A stretch of DNA of 11,160 bases from an uncultured Eubacteriales bacterium (GCA_900319255.1 ONNU01000325.1:1-11160), one strand, 5' to 3'; shown: positions 1-5,514, counted from the first letter of the stretch. Notes: generated by a model not told the origin, from the letters alone. Translations and numbers: made by a program.

Positions 1-61
1 ATAAATAATCTTACAATCGCGAGGAAAAAGCCTTGCATGGTAATAACTTACAACGCGAACA

Positions 62-238
62 TGACACCGGCGGCACGCCGGCGGCGGGTTTGTGTAAAAT
101 ATTTCTGGGAGTTTTCGTAGGAGACGGCTCAGAAAATATTTGTTTCCCTCTACCATCCAAGTATAACACGCGAGAGCGAAAGTAACGCATTGTCAGACCT
201 GCCCCGCGATTTTGACACCGGCGGCACGCCGGCGGCGG
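62..238. repeat. Pair of exact 26-nt GC-rich hairpin repeats
   Basis: The same 26 nt occur at 62-87 and 213-238, beginning TGACACCGGCGG. Each copy holds a perfect stem, CCGGCG-GCA-CGCCGG (67-81 and 218-232). The second copy runs on into five CGG triplets at 230-244. The copies are 151 bp apart in otherwise AT-rich non-coding DNA, so they stand out by composition. Neither is followed by a T-run, so they are not simple terminators. They are probably members of a dispersed palindromic repeat family; function unknown. Confidence 0.75.
97..141. repeat. Imperfect inverted repeat between the two GC-rich repeats
   Basis: AAATATTTCTG at 97-107 faces CAGAAAATATTT at 130-141, which pair over 11 bp with a single bulge, leaving a 22-nt loop that contains GGAG and CTC ends able to extend the stem. 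It has no T-tract after it on the plus strand. It could be a structured RNA element or part of the repeat unit around it. No known riboswitch is recognised here. Confidence 0.4.
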
Positions 239-249
239 CGGCGGTACTA

Positions 250-278
250 TTGATTTTCACGCTTTTGTGTGTTAAAAT
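250..278 (+). promoter_or_regulatory. Promoter of the yerC-methyltransferase-hslO operon
   Basis: TTGATT at 250-255 and TAAAAT at 273-278 are separated by 17 bp, a good match to the vegetative sigma-A consensus. Transcription would start near 285 and leave a leader of about 88 nt before yerC. The leader contains GAAAACG (301-307) and a near-complementary CGTTTTTC (323-330), a weak hairpin ending in T residues. It might act as an attenuator, but the stem is too poor to call. Confidence 0.6.
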
Positions 279-372
279 ATTATTGTCTTAAATTGCAGGG
301 GAAAACGGCTCGGAGGATGGGCGTTTTTCTTGTGCGAGCGGCGGATCAAAAAAAATTTACAGGAGAATGACA

Positions 373-678
373 ATGAATCCGAAAATTAAAAATCAAAGTA
401 CAGATCTTTTGTTCAAAGCAGTTCTTTCACTCCAGAGCGTTGAGGAATGTTACAGATTTTTTGACGATCTTTGTACTGTCCCTGAGCTTAAAGCAATGGC
501 GCAGCGTTATTCGGTCGCAAAAATGCTGTATGAGGGTGAGATCTATAACGATATCGTAAAGGATACAGGCGCAAGTACAGCAACTATCAGCCGTGTCAAC
601 CGTTCCCTTAATTATGGCAGCGAGGGATATCTGCTGACCTTTGAAAGACTCGGTGATGAGCTGTCGGAGGAGCAGTGA
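373..678 (+). CDS. yerC: YerC/YecD-family TrpR-like DNA-binding protein
   Basis: A protein of 101 residues that matches the YerC/YecD branch of the TrpR superfamily over almost its whole length. Signature stretches are SVEECYRFFDDLCT (about 22-35), the AQRYSVAKML segment (43-52) and the helix-turn-helix TGASTATISRVNRSLNYG (65-82). Length is normal for the family. The upstream ATG at 367 lies one base from the AGGAG at 361-365, so the ATG at 373, with a 7-nt spacing, is the better start. Known family role: small cytoplasmic helical DNA-binding proteins related to the tryptophan repressor; no effector binding is established for YerC-type members that I can name. It leads a three-gene operon and overlaps the next gene by one base. 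The target genes cannot be inferred from the window. Confidence 0.9.
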   Translation: MNPKIKNQSTDLLFKAVLSLQSVEECYRFFDDLCTVPELKAMAQRYSVAKMLYEGEIYNDIVKDTGASTATISRVNRSLNYGSEGYLLTFERLGDELSEEQ

Positions 679-1430
679 TGAGCTATTCATGCTTTGCTGA
701 TTATTATGACGGTCTGACAGAGGATGTTGACTATGCTGCAAAGGCTGAATATTTTCTTGAGCTGTGCAGAAGATTCAGCCATGAGCCGGGTCTGACCCTT
801 GACCTTGCCTGCGGAACAGGAAGCTTTATGCTTGAACTGAAAAAGAGAAATATTGATGTCATGGGCGCCGATATGTCATCGGATATGCTGACTCAGGCGC
901 AGATGAAGCTTTGCGAGGCAGGGGAGAGCGCGCTTCTCATATGCTGTATGATGCAGGAGCTGGAGCTTCCGGAAAAGGCTGATACCTGCGTCTGCACACT
1001 GGACAGTATAAATCATATCACTTCGGAAAAAGAGCTGGAGAAGGCTTTTTCGCATATCTGCGGCAGCCTTTCCGATGACGGTCTTTTTATCTTTGATGCA
1101 AATACCGTATATAAACACAGGGAAATTCTGGGAGATAACTGCTTTATCATGGATTATCCGGAGGTTTTCTGCGCATGGCAGAATAATTATGACCCAGATA
1201 CTAATGAGGTTATGATAACCCTTGACTTTTTTGAGCCGCAGGGGAAAAAATATATCCGCAGCGGCGAACAGTTCCCGGAAAGAGCATATACCCATGAACA
1301 GATGAAAAAACTTCTTGGATCTGCCGGTCTTGAGATCGCGGGGATATTTGACGATATGAGCTTCGACCCGCCCGCAGCGGATTCACAGAGAGAAATATAT
1401 GTTGTAAGGAAGAGGAACAATAATGAGTAA
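678..1430 (+). CDS. Class I SAM-dependent methyltransferase, YqeM-like
   Basis: A protein of 250 residues with a Rossmann methyltransferase fold. Motif I is LDLACGTGSF at 41-50, the acidic residue that normally contacts the SAM ribose is D65 in MGADMSSDML, and the post-motif TLDSINHI lies near 107-114. The N-terminal FADYYDGLTEDVDY and the C-terminal YTHEQMKKLLGSAGLE follow the pattern of Bacillus YqeM. The substrate is unknown. A GTG at 675 is possible, but the ATG at 678 sits 5 nt behind a strong GGAGGAG (666-672) and shares one base with the yerC stop, so translation is likely coupled. It overlaps hslO by 8 bp, placing it firmly in the same transcript. Family assignment is secure; the closer YqeM likeness rests on recall of motif order. 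Confidence 0.88.
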   Translation: MSYSCFADYYDGLTEDVDYAAKAEYFLELCRRFSHEPGLTLDLACGTGSFMLELKKRNIDVMGADMSSDMLTQAQMKLCEAGESALLICCMMQELELPEKADTCVCTLDSINHITSEKELEKAFSHICGSLSDDGLFIFDANTVYKHREILGDNCFIMDYPEVFCAWQNNYDPDTNEVMITLDFFEPQGKKYIRSGEQFPERAYTHEQMKKLLGSAGLEIAGIFDDMSFDPPAADSQREIYVVRKRNNNE

Positions 1431-2337
1431 TGATAAGATAATCAGATGTATAACTTCAGACGGAGCGGTTGTTATCTCCGCTGCGCTGACAACCGATATC
1501 GTGTATACGGCGCAAAGACTTCACAGGACTTCTCCTGTGGCAACAGCCGCTCTGGGCAGACTTCTCACAGGCTGCTCTATAATGGGCGCTCAGCTCAAAC
1601 AGAAGGACGCTTCTATCACCCTGCGCGTCAACGGCGATAACAGCGAGCTTGGCGCAGTCATCGCAGTAAGCGACAGCAGCGGAAATGTCCGGGGTTATGT
1701 AATGAATCCCGGCTGTCATACGGAATATTATCCCAACGGTAAGCTGAATGTGGGCAAAGCTGTAGGAAATACCGGTGTGCTGAATGTAATGCGTGATTAC
1801 GGCACCGGCGAGCCTTATATCGGTATGGTTCCGCTGGTTTCAGGCGAGATAGCTGAGGATATCACAAGCTATTTTGCATCCAGCGAACAGATACCCACAG
1901 TATGCGCGCTGGGAGTGCTTCTTGACAAGCAGTCCCATAATGTCCTGGTATCCGGCGGTTTTCTTCTGCAGCTGCTTCCCGGCGCTGATAATTCAACGAT
2001 AGATAAGATCGAAAAGAACCTTGAAAAGCTTGAGCCTGTTACGACCATGCTTGCAAAGGGAATGAGCCTGAAGGAAATATGCGATCTGATGCTGGAGGGC
2101 TTCGAGGTAGAGGTGCTTGACGAAATGCCCATAGCATATGTGTGCAATTGCAGCAGGGAAAAGGTAGAGCGGGCATTCATGCTTCTCAGCGATGATGATA
2201 TCAGGGCTTCTGCGGAGGAAAAGGGACACGCTGAAGCAAGCTGTCATTTTTGTAATAAGATATACAGGTTCAATAAGCAGGAGCTTGAGGATATTATTGA
2301 GGAAAAGCATAAAAATGATGAGGAGCAGGAGAAATAA
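1423..2337 (+). CDS. hslO: Hsp33 redox-regulated holdase chaperone
   Basis: A protein of 304 residues, close to the usual Hsp33 length. The C-terminal zinc-binding redox switch is complete: C241-N-C243 and C274-H-F-C277, the CxC/CxxC arrangement of the family. In known Hsp33 proteins these cysteines hold zinc when reduced; oxidation forms disulfides, releases zinc, unfolds the linker and turns on ATP-independent binding of unfolding proteins in the cytoplasm. The N-terminal core includes TSPVATAALGRLLTG (36-50) and the GYVMNPG segment (91-97). The ATG at 1423 follows AGAGG (1411-1415) by 7 nt and overlaps the methyltransferase by 8 bp. The tail is unusually acidic and charged (EEKHKNDEEQEK). 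An oxidative-stress chaperone fits an anaerobe meeting oxygen. Last gene of the operon. Confidence 0.97.
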   Translation: MSNDKIIRCITSDGAVVISAALTTDIVYTAQRLHRTSPVATAALGRLLTGCSIMGAQLKQKDASITLRVNGDNSELGAVIAVSDSSGNVRGYVMNPGCHTEYYPNGKLNVGKAVGNTGVLNVMRDYGTGEPYIGMVPLVSGEIAEDITSYFASSEQIPTVCALGVLLDKQSHNVLVSGGFLLQLLPGADNSTIDKIEKNLEKLEPVTTMLAKGMSLKEICDLMLEGFEVEVLDEMPIAYVCNCSREKVERAFMLLSDDDIRASAEEKGHAEASCHFCNKIYRFNKQELEDIIEEKHKNDEEQEK

Positions 2338-2360
2338 GGCAGAAAAAGTAAATTGTAAAA

Positions 2361-2640
2361 GTTTCGCTCAAGCCTTTTCAAAGGCTTGCAGGGTCCAGGG
2401 GCAGAGCCCTTGGTCGCACGCCGCAGCGTGCGAAACCCCCAAAACCGCCGCAGGCGGTCAAAAAAAAACAGGCAACGGGCGCCAGCCTCGTTGCCGGAAA
2501 AGACCGAAGGAACTCCCCCCCAGCGAAAGCCTTCTGCACCACCCATTCCCCCTTCACAGGCAAAAGCTTGGCTTATACCGTAATACTCCCTCCGTCACAG
2601 CGTACCGCCGTGCCACCTCCCTCAAGGATGGAGACGGAAG
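2361..2640. repeat. Composite intergenic repeat made of stacked hairpins
   Basis: This stretch is non-coding in appearance and consists of successive inverted repeats: CAAGCCTTT/AAAGGCTTG (2369-2388), CCAGGGGC/GCCCTTGG (2395-2413, one G-U pair), TCGCACGC/GCGTGCGA (2414-2433), ACCGCC/GGCGGT (2444-2458, followed by an A-run), GGCAACG/CGTTGCC (2471-2495) and CACAGCG/CGCCGTG (2596-2612). The last part also has CCTCCGTC (2588-2595) facing GACGGAAG (2633-2640) with one mismatch. Such mosaics are common between genes of gut Clostridia as I recall them. It could be a non-autonomous mobile element or a repeat-type RNA. Open frames across it lack ribosome binding sites and recognisable domains and are not called as genes. 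Confidence 0.7.
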
Positions 2641-2644
2641 AAAA

Positions 2645-2700
2645 GAATAAATAATAAATAATAAAGAATAAATAATAAAGAATAAATAAAAAAGAATAAA
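2645..2700. repeat. Tandem array of eight 7-bp units
   Basis: Exactly eight contiguous heptamers fill 56 bp: GAATAAA, TAATAAA, TAATAAA, GAATAAA, TAATAAA, GAATAAA, TAAAAAA, GAATAAA. The units differ only at the first position, plus one T-to-A change. The array is AT-only apart from the G and lies between the hairpin mosaic and the terminator of the hslO operon. Slippage of the replication machinery would readily change the copy number. No coding role. Confidence 0.85.
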
Positions 2701-2720
2701 TCCCCAAAACAACCAAACCA

Positions 2721-2750
2721 GTCATTTTCAAAGCACAGCGAGAAAATGAC
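2721..2750. repeat. Perfect 9-bp inverted repeat
   Basis: GTCATTTTC (2721-2729) and GAAAATGAC (2742-2750) are exact reverse complements around a 12-nt loop. There is no T-run on either side, so it is not a classic terminator. It appears to be another block of the repeat region downstream of hslO. Confidence 0.55.
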
Positions 2751-2805
2751 GGACGGAAAGGTAAATAAGCAGGCAGCGGCGCAGCTCGCAGCCGGACGGA
2801 AAGCG

Positions 2806-2845
2806 AAAAGCCGGTGAATCCAAAAGATCATCGGCTTTTTCTTTA
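2806..2845. terminator. Bidirectional terminator between hslO operon and the 285-aa gene
   Basis: AAAAGCCGGTGA (2806-2817) pairs with TCATCGGCTTTT (2828-2839) in a 12-bp stem with one G-U pair and a 10-nt loop. On the plus strand it is followed by TTCTTTATTTTA, so it can end transcripts from hslO, 470 bp upstream. On the minus strand the A-run becomes a T-run inside the stem base, and the element lies 43 bp after the stop of the minus-strand gene, so it probably serves both converging units. Confidence 0.75.
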
Positions 2846-2881
2846 TTTTAATGCATATTCTATCAATGCGATAATCCGCTT

Positions 2882-3739
2882 TTATACCTTATCAAACCCG
2901 CATCCTGCCTTCAGCTGTCTGATGATCATTTCATTGTCAAATACCTGATCCCATTTTCCGCATCCCGAAGGAATGATTTCTGCAAGCTTTATCTGCCGCC
3001 CAAGCTCATAAAGCCCGGACATGAAGTATATCTCATCTATCCCCTCCGGCATCAGGGCTTTGTACCTCTCCGGCAGCCTTGCATTGTATTTGTAAATAAC
3101 ATTCCCCGTGACCGTTGAAGCCGGCTGTCCGACAGTAAAGACAAGCGTTGATAATGCCGCCGATATGGGGCGCTTTATCACCTCCGGCGCAACTATCATA
3201 TCGCACGGGTAAATATCATCAGGCTCATTGCTGACGATAATATCAGTATCTGAGCCGGCGCTTATTCTTTCAGCTTCGTTTTCATAGAATCTGGGCATAT
3301 CCGTAACTATCGTCAGCGCTGAACAGTATTTCAGAAGCTTCTCCGCTATCCCTGGATATTCGCCCCGGGGATCATAATAGGAAATATGCAGCCCGGCGGG
3401 GGAGATGCCGCTTTTGCTCAGGATATCGCATATATAATTGGTCATCAGACATCTTTGCAGGGACAGGCTTTCAAAGCGTCTCAGAGGAGTATTGACAGGC
3501 TCTGTATCACGGCTGCAAAGTATGACCTTGCTTTTTCCGGCGCACAGCCTGTATATCCTGTCATATCTGACGCTTCCTTTGCTTCTGCGCCTTGTGTAGG
3601 TGATATCGAAGATGCAGATATCATCAATGCTTTTTACCTGCGTTTCGATACGGTATGGACGGAGAAGCGACAGAAGCCTGCTTTTCAGACTGTGATCTTT
3701 TTCATTCCTGATAGTAAGTACGTTTATCAGAAGTATCAC
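2882..3739 (-). CDS. Uncharacterised 285-aa protein, possible two-domain alpha/beta fold
   Basis: I do not recognise this family. The 285 residues show no signal peptide and no membrane segment, so it is probably cytoplasmic. Two halves can be seen: an N-terminal part (1-110) with alternating strands, and a part from about 115 with GLHISYYDPRGEYPGIAEKL (116-135), ALTIVTDMPR (141-150), TDIIVSNEP (165-173) and CDMIVAPEV (179-187). That rhythm of short hydrophobic strands ending in acidic or glycine-rich turns resembles a Rossmann-like fold, but the usual GxGxxG is absent. The start is a GTG behind AGGAAAGG, a short spacing of about 4-5 nt. There is no ATG close by to replace it. It stands alone, with a terminator on each side. 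Codon use looks like that of its neighbours. Function unknown. Confidence 0.75.
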   Translation of the reverse strand: MILLINVLTIRNEKDHSLKSRLLSLLRPYRIETQVKSIDDICIFDITYTRRRSKGSVRYDRIYRLCAGKSKVILCSRDTEPVNTPLRRFESLSLQRCLMTNYICDILSKSGISPAGLHISYYDPRGEYPGIAEKLLKYCSALTIVTDMPRFYENEAERISAGSDTDIIVSNEPDDIYPCDMIVAPEVIKRPISAALSTLVFTVGQPASTVTGNVIYKYNARLPERYKALMPEGIDEIYFMSGLYELGRQIKLAEIIPSGCGKWDQVFDNEMIIRQLKAGCGFDKV

Positions 3740-3801
3740 CCTTTCCTGCTGAGCTTTGTTTGATTAAGCTTATGCTGAGGAGATGGGTATTATTACATAT
3801 G

Positions 3802-3842
3802 TAAAAGCCGGCAGCATACGGTTATACGCATTGCTGCCGGCT
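3802..3842 (-). terminator. Terminator of the lipoprotein gene
   Basis: AGCCGGCAGCA (3806-3816) and TGCTGCCGGCT (3832-3842) form a perfect 11-bp stem around a 15-nt loop. Read on the minus strand, the stem begins 7 nt after the lipoprotein stop codon and ends in CTTTTAC, a short T-run. It separates the lipoprotein from the downstream 285-aa gene, so the latter probably has its own promoter in 3740-3805, which I could not define. Confidence 0.75.
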
Positions 3843-3848
3843 ATGATT

Positions 3849-4292
3849 TTATTCCTCTGAGCTTTCGTCATCGTCGGAAACAAGATCGGAAACGCCCTCG
3901 CGGATATTGCTTGCTGCGTTTTCGGCGCCGTCTCTGATACCCTCGGCGGCATTTTCAGCGCCGTTTTTCAGATCCTCGCCGGCGCTTTGCAGACCCTCTC
4001 CGGCATTATCGGCAATGCTCTGCGCGCCGCTTACAGCATCATCCACAACATCAGACAAAGCGTTGTCCTTATTGTCGCCGTCACCGATTATACCGTTGTC
4101 ATCGGTAACAACTCCGTTTGGAGCTTCATCGGTGCGGGAGCTGTCATTTTTTCCGGATGCCTGCGAAGCATCTGCAGAGGAATTACGGCTGTTGTCAGAC
4201 CCCTCCGGCTGCTGAGCGCTGTTAGACTTGCAGGCTGCAAGACACAGACATATCACAAGCAGAGAAAGGGCTGCGATCAGAATTTTTTTCAT
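3849..4292 (-). CDS. Small secreted lipoprotein with 11-residue helical repeats
   Basis: Starting at the ATG whose first base is 4292, the product has 147 residues. The frame stays open further upstream, but GGGAG sits 8 nt before this start and a signal peptide begins exactly here: MKKI, a hydrophobic core (4-18) and lipobox L18-A-A-C21. Cleavage before C21 and lipid attachment would anchor it outside the membrane. Residues 22-75 are a Ser/Asp/Asn-rich, probably disordered linker. Residues 89-143 are five consecutive 11-mers: GAQSIADNAGE, GLQSAGEDLKN, GAENAAEGIRD, GAENAASNIRE, GVSDLVSDDDE. An 11-residue period gives a long amphipathic helix, as in apolipoprotein and LEA-like proteins. The C-terminus is strongly acidic (DDDESSEE). 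Role unknown; surface membrane association or envelope-stress protection is a guess. Confidence 0.85.
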   Translation of the reverse strand: MKKILIAALSLLVICLCLAACKSNSAQQPEGSDNSRNSSADASQASGKNDSSRTDEAPNGVVTDDNGIIGDGDNKDNALSDVVDDAVSGAQSIADNAGEGLQSAGEDLKNGAENAAEGIRDGAENAASNIREGVSDLVSDDDESSEE

Positions 4293-4300
4293 TGATACTA

Positions 4301-4317
4301 CTCCCTTGATACAGGGA
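4301..4317 (-). promoter_or_regulatory. Short hairpin covering the lipoprotein ribosome binding site
   Basis: On the minus strand TCCCT (4317-4313) precedes GTATCA and AGGGA (4306-4302); the 5-bp stem includes most of the Shine-Dalgarno GGGAG used by the lipoprotein. It could limit translation. The stem is short and its effect is uncertain. Two more small hairpins lie further upstream in the same leader (CACAG/CTGTG at 4335-4348, GGAGC/GCTCC at 4356-4374). Confidence 0.35.
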
Positions 4318-4512
4318 ACCGCAGAAAAGATTTTCACAGCACCCTGTGGATTTTCGGAGCCTGAAAAATGCTCCATCGACCGTAGTCTCAATGTTATTCT
4401 GCGCAGATATCAGAAAACTATTCAGAAACGTAAAAGCTTTGCCTCACAAACAGCAAAAGCATCCTTAATATCCAAAAAATTAAAAAGAATTATAAAAAAA
4501 TTGTTATAAGTA

Positions 4513-4541
4513 TTGACTGTTAATGGATAAAAATGTAAAAT
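4513..4541 (+). promoter_or_regulatory. Promoter of the cytidylate-kinase-like gene
   Basis: TTGACT (4513-4518) and TAAAAT (4536-4541) are spaced by 17 bp, with TG just before the -10 hexamer. This is the strongest plus-strand promoter match in the interval and shares its -10 sequence with the yerC operon promoter. The predicted start near 4548 falls at the foot of the leader hairpin. The upstream region 4440-4510 is very A-rich, which may act as an UP element. Confidence 0.7.
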
Positions 4542-4549
4542 ATGATAAA

Positions 4550-4588
4550 GGTCAGGCGCAGCTTTGTGATAAAAGCGCAGGACTGACC
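4550..4588 (+). promoter_or_regulatory. 5'-terminal stem-loop in the leader of the kinase-like gene
   Basis: GGTCAG (4550-4555) pairs exactly with CTGACC (4583-4588), and inside it GCTTT (4561-4565) pairs with AAAGC (4572-4576), giving a two-tier hairpin. Since transcription should begin within a few bases of 4548, the mRNA would start with this structure. It ends 16 nt before the GGAGG ribosome binding site. No T-run follows, so it is not a terminator. It may protect the 5' end or bind a regulator. I match it to no known riboswitch. Confidence 0.5.
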
Positions 4589-4617
4589 GCAGATTCTATT
4601 CACCGGAGGGACAGATC

Positions 4618-5247
4618 ATGGGAAATAATATTATAACAATTGCCCGCGGCTACGGCAGCGGAGGACGCTCCATCGGACAGAAGCTTGCCAAAGAAATGGG
4701 CATAGCTTATTATGATCGTAATATCATATATCTGACCTCCGATAAAAGCGGACTCGATCCGAATTTCTTTTCGATGCATGATGAAAATGTAAAGCCCGGC
4801 TTTTTTGAAAAGCTGACCACCTTTGCATCGAAAAACATTCCGCCGGAGAGCCGCCGCTTCAAATCAAGAGAAAATGTATTCAAATATCAGCAGCAGATGA
4901 TCCGTGAGCTTGCAGAAAAAAGCGATTGTGTCATCATAGGACGCTGCGCAAATCATACGCTGAAGGATTGCGGGCATAATCTTCTGAGGGTGTTTATCTG
5001 GGCGCCTGATGAGTATTGTGTAAGGAATGTCATGAGGAAGCTTTCCATTGAAAGAGCTGATGCTGAGAATATGGTGCGTGATATCGACAAGCACCGCAGC
5101 GAATATGTCAAATATTACACCGGCATGGAATGGGAATCAGCAAAGAATTATGACCTCTGCATCAACAGCTCGGACTACACGAACGAACAGATAGCAGAGC
5201 TTATCCGTAAGGCTTCTAAGGCTATGGGCGAGGTGCGTGGAATTTAG
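4618..5247 (+). CDS. Cytidylate-kinase-like P-loop family protein
   Basis: A protein of 209 residues of the cytidylate kinase-like family (Pfam Cytidylate_kin2 type). The glycine-rich nucleotide loop is ARGYGSGGRSIGQKLA (9-24). Then come YYDRNI (31-36), the strand CVIIGRCAN (104-112), a lid-like segment MVRDIDKHRSEYVKYYTG (152-169) and NYDLCINSS (177-185), in the order expected for this group. True Cmk transfers phosphate from ATP to CMP or dCMP; members of this side family lack a proven substrate, so a small-molecule or nucleotide kinase role is inferred. The GGAGG at 4605-4609 precedes ATG 4618 by 8 nt. The gene is monocistronic, with its own promoter and structured leader. It is cytoplasmic, with no membrane segments. 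The genuine housekeeping cmk is probably elsewhere in the genome. Confidence 0.88.
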   Translation: MGNNIITIARGYGSGGRSIGQKLAKEMGIAYYDRNIIYLTSDKSGLDPNFFSMHDENVKPGFFEKLTTFASKNIPPESRRFKSRENVFKYQQQMIRELAEKSDCVIIGRCANHTLKDCGHNLLRVFIWAPDEYCVRNVMRKLSIERADAENMVRDIDKHRSEYVKYYTGMEWESAKNYDLCINSSDYTNEQIAELIRKASKAMGEVRGI

Positions 5248-5248
5248 A

Positions 5249-5269
5249 TTAGTGGTTAGTGGTTAGTAA
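5249..5269. repeat. Three heptamer repeats right after the kinase-like gene
   Basis: TTAGTGG, TTAGTGG and TTAGTAA follow one another from 5249, one base after the TAG stop codon (5245-5247). This is the second 7-bp tandem array in the window, with a different unit from the one at 2645. A third, weaker one (AGTTTTTC, AGTTTTC, AGTATTT) lies at 5633-5654. Confidence 0.75.
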
Positions 5270-5306
5270 AATCTGTGAAGCTGACATTTTCGTTGGACGC
5301 GAAAAA

Positions 5307-5349
5307 GGAATCCGCTGTTCCACTTTGGTGTCTTGAGTCATACTACATT
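5307..5349. repeat. Dispersed repeat, copy 1
   Basis: This stretch begins GGAATCCGCTGTTCCAC and ends AGTCATACTACATT. It aligns with 11120-11160 at about three quarters identity with one 2-nt gap, the longest exact blocks being GGAATC, GCTGTT and AGTCATAC. Both copies lie in non-coding DNA and in the same orientation. It may be a remnant or end of a mobile element; no transposase is near. Confidence 0.5.
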
Positions 5350-5406
5350 GGCATTTCTGCTTTGGTCAGTCAAAAGGTGGAAACCCCTTTCCTTATCCCC
5401 TGTGGA

Positions 5407-5440
5407 TAGCCGGGCTTCAGCGGCTAAGAGTTGTTTTTTT
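5407..5440 (+). terminator. Weak candidate terminator after the kinase-like gene
   Basis: TAGCCG (5407-5412) and CGGCTA (5421-5426) form a 6-bp stem with an 8-nt loop, followed after seven bases by eight Ts with one interruption (5431-5440). The gap between stem and T-run makes this a weak candidate compared with the hairpin at 5515. Confidence 0.35.
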
Positions 5441-5514
5441 ATTTTTCACCCTTGAGTTTCACGGATTCAGGTTATAGTTTATATATCAAAGTTTATTGTT
5501 CATAGATCAAAGAA

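Noticed and set aside
1..117. Open plus-strand frame from base 1 to a TAG at 118-120 as the end of an upstream gene
   Set aside because: It passes through the GC-rich 26-nt repeat, which also occurs in clear non-coding DNA at 213-238, and shows no protein feature.
285..372. Attenuator or riboswitch in the yerC leader
   Set aside because: The only hairpin (GAAAACG with CGTTTTTC) has a bulge and a long loop, and no known riboswitch core was seen.
2244..2583. Other open frames across 2244-2583 on both strands
   Set aside because: They exist because the hairpin mosaic lacks stop codons, not because of coding signal; no start sites or domains.
2192..2650. Plus-strand open frame of 152 codons overlapping the end of hslO and the repeat region
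   Set aside because: It lies in another frame of hslO, then runs through hairpin repeats. It has no ribosome binding site and an Arg/Lys/Pro-rich composition typical of translated GC-rich repeat.
3907..4295. Plus-strand open frames opposite the lipoprotein
   Set aside because: They are antisense to the repeat-rich lipoprotein frame, whose signal peptide, lipobox and 11-mer pattern show which strand is coding.
4293..4391. N-terminal extension of the lipoprotein by 33 residues
   Set aside because: It would bury the signal peptide inside the protein and has no ribosome binding site, whereas the internal ATG has GGGAG 8 nt upstream.
4618..5247. Naming the kinase-like gene cmk
   Set aside because: The motif order fits the cytidylate kinase-like side family rather than the housekeeping enzyme, so CMP as substrate is unproven.
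62..5269. Direct repeats considered as a CRISPR array
   Set aside because: The copies are only two, or are contiguous short tandems; there are no evenly spaced repeats with unique spacers and no cas genes.
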